Assembly (NCBI GenBank): GCA_003427395.1
Contig: BFEA01000180.1
Span: forward strand, 666,637 to 690,305
Direction: 5' to 3'
DNA: 23,669 nucleotides
DNA from: Chara braunii
Lineage: Eukaryota; Streptophyta; Charophyceae; Charales; Characeae
The notes under the pieces are model-generated. The model had not been told where the DNA came from, did not search any database, and was given only the letters and a program-made list of their open reading frames with translations. Both the position numbers and the translations under genes were made by a program. This document shows positions 17,793-23,669 of this stretch, piece by piece. Numbering within the stretch: position 1 is the stretch's first letter; each line of letters starts with the position of its first letter.

Positions 17793-18000
17793 GGGCGGGC
17801 GCGGATGCGCGGCTCGTTAGGCTGTACGAGCGCGCCTCATTGCCATTGCCGGCGAACGTTGCCCTGCATGTTCCAAAAAAAAATAAAAATAAAATCTCTT
17901 TTTTTAATTTTCCGAGTCCCTTCCTCGTCCCCACTGTTGTGCTCTAGCTGCCTACCAGTTCACCCCCCTTCCCTTTTGCCTTCTTCCTACCTACCCCTTT
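17793..18000 (-). other. Spacer between C and D with T-rich tract and AG
   Basis: On the minus strand this spacer is purine-rich, then holds a T-rich tract followed by GGAACATGCAG (about 17866-17905 on +). This resembles a polypyrimidine tract with a 3' splice site upstream of frame D. It is inference only. Confidence 0.3.
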
Positions 18001-18765
18001 TTACCCAATCACTTCCTCGAATAGTCGATGGACGTCATCTACATAAGTCATGCCGCAACCTATCTCTCGCCTAGTTATCTCCTTCAGGGTTTCTTCGGCT
18101 ATCGTGGGCACCCCCGGCTTAGTTGCTACAACGACATGTAAGATCCTCAACACTTCATACTCCTGGTCTTCCTCAAAAGGTCCCAGCTCCAAGAAGGCTC
18201 GGTCATACTCTTGGTACACCGTCATGTCGCTAAAGCTTAGCCTACTCAAGGCTGCTACCGCCTGCTCAACACGCTCCGTTCCTCCCAAGCGAGCGAGTAG
18301 GAAGGGCGGCAAACTCATACGTACGCTCTCGTGGGCCAAGATGCGGGCCCCCACTTCGAGCACCCAAACGGTTGCCGTCACATCGTCCCGTTCCGGATCT
18401 GCGAACGCGAACCCTTCCCTCCAGGTTACTTGCCATGCCCCGTTGAACATCCACACGGGGTTACCGCCGGCGGCCAAGGCCAGCCCGAAGTTCCGCCACC
18501 CCTCTTTGGATAGGTACAGGGACCCCATGGCGTGCACACGCCCTGGCAGGTCTAGGCTTACTCCCCCGAATTCCCCCCTCCTGCGCCATTCCAGTTCCAC
18601 CACCAAGTACACCGTGTCCTCCACTAGTTCTACCCCTACCCAATCCATCACCAGGTTATGCACCCCACCCCTAGCGGGCATATTAACTTCCACCCTTCTT
18701 TCCATGACCCGCGGCAGTTGGATCCCCCGCGACCGATCCTCCCAGAGTGTCATCCGTCTAGCCAT
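18001..18765 (-). CDS. Accessory frame C, paralogue 3 of tandem family, unknown function
   Basis: An intact 254-residue protein with an ATG start (MARRMTLW). It is colinear with B almost residue for residue: VEVNMPARGG (25-34), LYLSKEGW (83-90), LALAAGGNPVW (95-105), WQVTWREGFAFAD (111-123), LELGPF (192-197) and RREIGCGMTYVDDVHRLFEE (232-251). In B, with the start chosen here, the same landmarks fall at 82-89, 193-196 and 230-249. The strong spacing conservation despite low identity points to an old, structurally constrained duplication. A long + frame (18050-19033) lies antisense to it and is rejected. Function unknown. Confidence 0.77.
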   Translation of the reverse strand: MARRMTLWEDRSRGIQLPRVMERRVEVNMPARGGVHNLVMDWVGVELVEDTVYLVVELEWRRRGEFGGVSLDLPGRVHAMGSLYLSKEGWRNFGLALAAGGNPVWMFNGAWQVTWREGFAFADPERDDVTATVWVLEVGARILAHESVRMSLPPFLLARLGGTERVEQAVAALSRLSFSDMTVYQEYDRAFLELGPFEEDQEYEVLRILHVVVATKPGVPTIAEETLKEITRREIGCGMTYVDDVHRLFEEVIG

Positions 18766-18926
18766 CTTGCGCTACTTTCAGCTCCTCGCTCCTAGCTGCT
18801 GCATCCACCACGATTTCAGGTTTTCCTTAGTTCTTGGACCCCCTCCCTCACCCCTCAGTTGCGACGGCGCTATCCTTCCTTCCCATGGGTGCAGGCCCCC
18901 ATCCCACGACGCCCCTAGGCTTACTC

Positions 18927-19685
18927 TTACATCCAGACCCGTTCAAATAGTAGAAACACATCCCCTACATACGAGGGGGTCGCGGCTACCTCCCGTCGGA
19001 GTATCGCCTCCTCGACCTCGTCCTCCATCGTAGACCGATCGTCCTTAAGGGCCTTTAGGATCTCGACTACTTCATCGGCGTGGTCCCCGTGGAAGTGGAA
19101 GGGCCCTAGTCGTAGCGAGGTCCTATAGTAGGCGTCCGCTAACCAGGTGAACCCCAGATCCACCTCACTTAACGATTCTGCGACCGTCTGGATGTGTTCG
19201 TACCCTCCGAACCAATTCGCCACGAAGTGTGAGACCCAGGTCTGAACCCGCTGATACGGCATCCTAAGCTCCTCCCAACCTCCCAACACGACCCTGCTCC
19301 TCACTTCATCCCATCCCTTGTTCGCGAATTCGCAGCCCATTTCCCAGGTCAATCGTTCGGCCTCTCCTAAGATCCATGTCGGGTCCCACCCGGCGGCTAG
19401 GCATACACAGAACAGATACCACCCCTTCTTTGACAAGTACAAGGTCTCGAGTGACTCCACATCCCCTTCAGCTATCTCATCCCATGCCTCGCTTTCCCTG
19501 ACTGGGTTCCATATTCTCTCTACCCATAGAAAAGACATGGCGGTTACGACTTCTACCCCTACCAAGTCACAGGCCGTCCCTCTCCATTCGTTCCTCGTGG
19601 GTAGGACCATCTCCACCCCTTCCTCGAGCCGCCTAGGTGTCCATCCTCTAAACATCCGTTTCATCATGCTTTGCTCCCTTACCAT
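18927..19685 (-). CDS. Accessory frame B, paralogue 2 of tandem family, unknown function
   Basis: The frame is open from 19763, but the upstream 'start' there is TTG. I chose the ATG at 19685 (MVREQSMM) because it puts all landmarks at the positions seen in C; another ATG lies at 19718. This gives 252 residues: VEMVLPTRNE, SFLWVERIW, LYLSKKGW (82-89), CLAAGWDPTW, ERLTWEMGCEFAN (110-122), LRLGPF and RREVAATPSYVGDVFLLFER near the end. It has no stops or shifts. Its stop region reads ATGTAAGAG, which contains a 5' splice-site-like GTAAGA. It lies 60 bp after the end of A and 160 bp before C. Function unknown. Confidence 0.74.
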   Translation of the reverse strand: MVREQSMMKRMFRGWTPRRLEEGVEMVLPTRNEWRGTACDLVGVEVVTAMSFLWVERIWNPVRESEAWDEIAEGDVESLETLYLSKKGWYLFCVCLAAGWDPTWILGEAERLTWEMGCEFANKGWDEVRSRVVLGGWEELRMPYQRVQTWVSHFVANWFGGYEHIQTVAESLSEVDLGFTWLADAYYRTSLRLGPFHFHGDHADEVVEILKALKDDRSTMEDEVEEAILRREVAATPSYVGDVFLLFERVWM

Positions 19686-19743
19686 CCTTGATACCCTGCA
19701 CAGCCCCAATCCATCCATGCCATACAGCCCCGAACCCTTTCTT

Positions 19744-20862
19744 TTAGAAATCCCAATCCTCAATCTCTACCCCCTCTTCCTCATCCGAGTCGTCTTCGTC
19801 CTCCTCATACCACATGTCCTATACCCCATCCAGAAACGTCTCCCCTATCGCGACATTCCTATATACTATCCTTCAATGCACGTCACTCGGGACGAACAGG
19901 CCGTCCGTACTAAGATGGTTTAGTATCGTGGCTAGTTCCCTCGCCCAATTCCCTTCGAACGGCCCCTTCTCGACAGACAGACGAAAGAAGTCCTGCCGGA
20001 CCCCTTGGTACAGCCCCAAGCTTGCCATGGATCTACATATTTGTACCAGCCTGCTCCGGGTTCCAAAGACGGCGTCTACCATGAAGGGCGGCATGACACA
20101 CCTCAAGATCCTAAAAGTTCCACCCGCTGGCACGCAGCCCAGACCACTTCCCGCTCAGCCTCCTTGAAAAACTTGTACGGGAGAGACGATGAACGGGGCC
20201 CCAAATATTCACCGTTTTCATTGGCAATTGCGGTGCAAATTTCATCAAAAATATTAAAAACAACGATATAAGACCATAGTGCAAACATCAAAAAAGGAAA
20301 CAGGCAAAAAAAAACGAAAAGAAAAATGAAAAAAACACTATGAAACCCTAACACAAAGACACTGTCCAAGTCAAAACGAAGCGTCCAACAAATTCAACAA
20401 AATGCCAACTTTTTCATTATTGGTCCAAACATGTCAAAACTGCACACATAACGTACCCTAAAGCACATATATATTACAGAAAAAGAAAAACAAGAAAAAA
20501 AGAAAAAAATCAGCACAATATGACAGTTTCAGTGCAATTCGGTGCAAAAGTCGTCGAAAATAACACCCCTGGTTAACCACGTGTGTTGTACGGGAGTGCC
20601 CTAAGGCAAGCTTTATAATCACGGCGATTTTTTTTTCCTTAGACAAGTAGACCCATTCCCGGGCCTCTACGGTCCCCTGAAACTCTAGGTCCAGCAGGCT
20701 TGACGCTAACCTCGTTAAGCTAACTTTGGTCCACATTGTTTTGATCCATAGGAAGGCATCACTTTCAACCAGCATCACGGTTCAGTATACCGGCTCCAGG
20801 TCCGTCGAAGTTCCTTCTTCCGGCATCACAACCGACACCCCACCCCTTAAGTCTACCGACAT
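19744..20862 (-). pseudogene. Accessory frame A, paralogue 1 of tandem family, broken
   Basis: The N-terminal half reads from an ATG at 20862 through GGVSVVMPEEG, a TGA at about 20785-20787, SDAFLWIKTMW and EWVYLSKEKK to IKLALGHS, matching the other three copies. The C-terminal half resumes at about 20180-20133 with YKFFKEAEREVVW, then in another frame ILRCVMPPFMVDAVFG and VEKGPFEGNWARELATIL. It then passes a TGA and a TAG through VAIGETFLDGV to an acidic tail ending EIEDWDF at TAA 19744-19746. The closest copy is D. The halves are about 490 bp apart against about 150 bp in D. The excess is an AT-rich segment of about 310 bp (about 20224-20562). The true start is uncertain. Confidence 0.68.
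20224..20562. repeat. AT-rich insertion in frame A flanked by imperfect direct repeats
   Basis: gcaattgcggtgcaaatttc (20224-20243) and gcaattcggtgcaaaagtcg (20534-20553), with their tcaaaaata/tcgaaaata extensions, are imperfect direct repeats about 310 bp apart. The DNA between them is far richer in A/T than the element around it and is T-rich on the minus strand. It could be an insertion, a segmental duplication, or a U-rich plant-type intron of frame A. Confidence 0.6.
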
Positions 20863-21600
20863 CTCTGGTACGCCGGAGTAGGTTGGCGGGAACAACCACC
20901 ATGCTATCTTGTCCTTCCCTAGTTGCCGAGTCCTGTTTTTTTTTCAAAGAGAGCACCAATCATCCCTCGGTTAGGTCAGTCGTAGTCCCATATGAGAATT
21001 TTTTAGACCCCTCATCAAGGTCTCCCTAAATTTTTCCTTTGCCCATTTCCCAAGTACCGTTGCTCTGTCGTACCCAAAATCGGTCACCATCCGCCGATAC
21101 TCCTTCTTTTGGTTCCTTTCCTTCCGACTCCTATACTTGCTCTTTTCCATCTTCTCTCACTCGTGCGGACTTAGAGAGGGGGTGGGAATACACTCAGAAG
21201 CTTGGTCCCTTCCCAACAGTCTCAAGCAACTTTACAGAGGGAGGCACAAAAGGAAAAAATCAGGCAATCCTCACACACAGTCCGGTCATCTCCTCACCGG
21301 TCTTTTTCCCAAAAGTGGTCTCTCCATTGTTACTATCGGCAGAGTTTTATCCCGTACCTCAAGCACAGCTCAACCGTCGCGAGCGTGGTACCCAGACTGC
21401 AGTGGGGGGACACCCTCATCTTCTTGCCCAGAATACCCCATCCCGTCTTGCCGCTCTTGCACACCCCCGTTGGCACCGGGAATTACCCCTGCATACCCCG
21501 GTAGGGACAAAAGTCAGTTGCCCAGGCATTCACATCCATCGGTCCAATAAGAGTCAGCCTTTACCAAACCGTATAGCGAGAGGCTACTAATCGCCTCCGG
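20863..21600. other. No gene seen; expected region of 5' LTR and leader
   Basis: The element's 5' end should lie here or further right. I looked for a string ending in CCA next to an LTR-like TG start, and for any match to the left flank, and found none I can support. The + frames (for example 21039-21590) have no domain. Confidence 0.4.
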
Positions 21601-21609
21601 AGCTCCCTC

Positions 21610-21683
21610 CGGCCCCACATGCAACGGCCCCCCCACTCGTCGACAGGCCAGGCCCCACCTGAGGAGACGGCCCCACATGCAAC
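21610..21683. repeat. 16-bp direct repeat CGGCCCCACATGCAAC
   Basis: Identical copies lie at 21610-21625 and 21668-21683, and ctactaatc also occurs on both sides (about 21583 and 21730). It is GC-rich and the meaning is unknown. Confidence 0.7.
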
Positions 21684-23400
21684 CTCGGTAAGGCGCCGAG
21701 CCAAGCTCGGACCCACCCGGGCGAGAATGCTACTAATCAACCGGCGTGCCAACACCCGCCCAACGATTCGGTGACGTGACCTTGCACATGAAAGCCCGGA
21801 GGCCTACTCGAAGAAAACGACGTTTCGCAACCCGCACCAGTCGGTGCAGACCCACCCTTTCCTTCCGAAATGGCAGGACGCTCAATTCCCCATTCATGCA
21901 AACCACAAGTCCCAAGTGGGAGACATACAATACAAGTGTTTTTTCCATGGTGCTCCCAACGCTTCCTAACCATGCCTCATGCTTTTCTCTCGGGACCATG
22001 TGTGTCACTCACCCCTAGTTTCCATACACCGTGTCCAGTTCCTTTTCGTGAGCATCTTCAAAGGCGAGCTAGTTTTCTTGGAGTCTAGCAACTCCCTTCA
22101 TTCCCCTCATCTTCACTTGTGTGTCCGTTCATAAGGCGGGATTGTTCCTTCTTGATTACCATTTTGTTCATATGAGGTTCCTTCAAGCATTTCAAGTGAA
22201 AGTGCAAGGAGCCCCACTAGGCTCCGAAGAAGAGAGAAGAAGGCACCCGTGTCGGTCGGAACACTCCGCCGTGGGATTTTTATTGGAACCCGGCCTAGGC
22301 CGAGCACCAACCGCCTGCCAGGTAACCAGAGCCCTTCTTTCACACGAAGAGGAAGGGTCGACCTGCGGCTTTCCCAAGGCTTCCTCGGACTGGCGAACAC
22401 CAGCGCCGAGAGAAGGAGGACTAGAGTCACCTCACAAGGAAATGCCTAATCAAGTGCGTATCAAGCATGTTATTCCTCCATGCCTGGTCATGCCATGCGC
22501 CCAGCCGCCCTCAAATCTTGAGTTATGTTCGCGCACATGCGTCGGGAGCCCCCCTCGAGCTCGTATGGGTCAGTTTAACCCGTACCCGGCACCTCCACTA
22601 TTTTTGTCGGGCCGAACCCCGGAAGACTTTCGAGCCTTTGTCGACCCCGCTGCGGGTCCCACTTGGCTCGACCCGCCCACGCTCAAGCTCAGGGGGCGGG
22701 TTATTCGTCCCGGGGCCACCCCCACTTAGTGCTTTGGTATGGATGGGGATGGGCCAATAGGACGAGAGAGCTTAACATTGGGGATGTAACTTAGCCCTTG
22801 CTTTGGGTGGTAGCCTCACTGGTCAGATGCTGCAAGCATAAGTTCTCGATTCCTCATTGTGTTCGCAAGCAATTGCTCCTTCCAATACTCAGGCAGTCCA
22901 TAGAGTTTATTGAGAGTTTTTCTTCTTTACGTGCGTAGGCTAAGCGTTATCCTAAGGCCACGCACCTTTTCCCTAACGTCCATAATGACCTATGACATCA
23001 TCGGGGCGAGGCCGCACCGCTCTCCCCTCTAGCCTCTACCATTTTCTTACTCGGCCTAGACACTTTCATTCAACAATTCATTTTGGGCCCTTAGTCTTTC
23101 CGGGCGTCCGCCTAGCATGCATCAATCCAAAGCACATCCACATCTCACAAGGCTACTCCTTTTTTGATCTTCTCTCGTCGCATACTCTCGTCCCCATCAA
23201 GCGCTCAAGTCATCCCAAGCTACTCACCTGCACAATTCTCACACAGGCAACGAACAACATTCATCCCCCATTGGGGTCAACACATCGCCATTTCCGCAAG
23301 CCTAAGTTCCTTTTCTTTGTCATGGTTCTTCCAACTTTCTTCTTCTTTCCACAGTCAAACTGTTCTCACATCCTTAGTCATGCAATCGGGGAAGATGGTT
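21684..23400. other. No gene seen
   Basis: About 1.7 kb of mixed sequence. Items noticed are the palindrome CGGCCTAGGCCG (22291-22302), a small hairpin CTCGG/CCGAG (21684-21700), and GC-rich segments with repeated gacccg/cgggtc words at 22560-22720. Open frames on both strands overlap each other and have no recognisable domain. Confidence 0.45.
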
Positions 23401-23406
23401 GAGTCA

Positions 23407-23669
23407 AGCCACTCCAAGCACCTACCCACTGTGCCACTCCAAGCACCTACCCACCGAGCCACTCCAAGTACCTACCCACGGAGTCACTCCAAGCACATAC
23501 CGCCTGAGCAACTCGAACCATATACCCACTGAGCCACTCTAAGCACCTACCCACTGAGCCACTTCAAGCACCTACTGATCGAGCCACTCGAGGGACCTAA
23601 CGACCAAGCCACTCCAAGAACCACTACCCACCAAGCTACTCCAAGCACCCATCAACCGAGCCACTCCAA
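23407..23669. repeat. 25-bp minisatellite, at least 10 copies, runs off the window
   Basis: gccactccaagcacctaccc followed by a variable five bases (accga, actga, acgga) repeats with a 25-bp period to the last base of the window. Some units are more diverged between 23490 and 23640. Confidence 0.93.

Larger units (their letters stand above)
10466..20862 (-). mobile_element. Degraded Ty3/gypsy-type retrotransposon with extra frames, ends not defined
   Basis: Minus-strand order from right to left: four paralogous accessory frames (A-D), gag, spacer, reverse transcriptase, RNase H, integrase zinc finger, core and GPY/F tail, then a post-pol frame. The RT-RNase H-integrase order is diagnostic of Ty3/gypsy (Metaviridae); Ty1/copia has integrase before RT. 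No chromodomain follows the GPY/F tail. Gag-pol carries about ten stops and six frameshifts, so the copy cannot make a polyprotein. I could not find an LTR pair, primer-binding site or target-site duplication, so the limits given are only those of the outermost related frames. That frames A-D belong to the element is inferred from their strand and position. Confidence 0.85.

Noticed and set aside
18050-19033. Longest uninterrupted frame of the window, + strand, 327 codons
   Set aside because: It lies antisense to frame C and the end of B. The minus-strand frames align with each other as paralogues, whereas this one is Ser/Pro/Thr/Arg-rich and has no counterpart opposite D or A.
22121-22729. 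+ strand frame of 202 codons near the right end
   Set aside because: Overlapping frames of similar length occur on both strands here; there is no domain, no coding bias that I can see, and a Pro/Arg-rich composition expected from GC-rich DNA.

Overview
The window looks like repeat-rich nuclear DNA of a plant-type eukaryote. A streptophyte alga or an early-diverging land plant is my best guess, but nothing in the sequence names the organism. I recognise no host housekeeping gene, rRNA, tRNA or CRISPR array. Almost every short open frame on the + strand is a by-product of tandem repeats or is antisense to minus-strand frames.

The left part (1-9640) is non-coding and built from a succession of unrelated tandem arrays. 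These are a 53-bp G-rich minisatellite (18-279), two related blocks of a 91-bp satellite (about 541-2345 and 2346-3390), a homopurine GAA/GGA tract (3391-3600), a tract crowded with short hairpins (about 3937-6235), and arrays with units of 26 bp, 37-39 bp, 58 bp, 40-55 bp and 42 bp. In the 40-55 bp array each unit carries a small hairpin. A 25-bp array (23407-23669) runs off the right edge.

The centre and right (10466-20862) hold one large Ty3/gypsy-type retrotransposon on the minus strand. Read right to left, it contains four tandem paralogous accessory frames (A-D), gag, a spacer, reverse transcriptase, RNase H, an HHCC zinc finger, a DDE integrase core, a GPY/F integrase tail, and a further intact acidic frame after pol. 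Gag-pol is dead: I count about ten in-frame stops and six frameshifts. Most of the stops are one C-to-T step from CAA, CAG or CGA.

The most unusual feature is the array of accessory frames between about 16.9 and 20.9 kb. Four colinear copies of a roughly 250-residue protein of unknown family lie head to tail upstream of gag. Copies B, C and D are uninterrupted, while copy A is broken and carries an AT-rich insertion or a U-rich intron. With the intact post-pol frame, the element carries about 1000 codons of unexplained, undisrupted coding sequence flanking a heavily decayed gag-pol. I found no LTR pair, no target-site duplication, and no protease or CCHC motif, so the ends and lineage of the element remain open.
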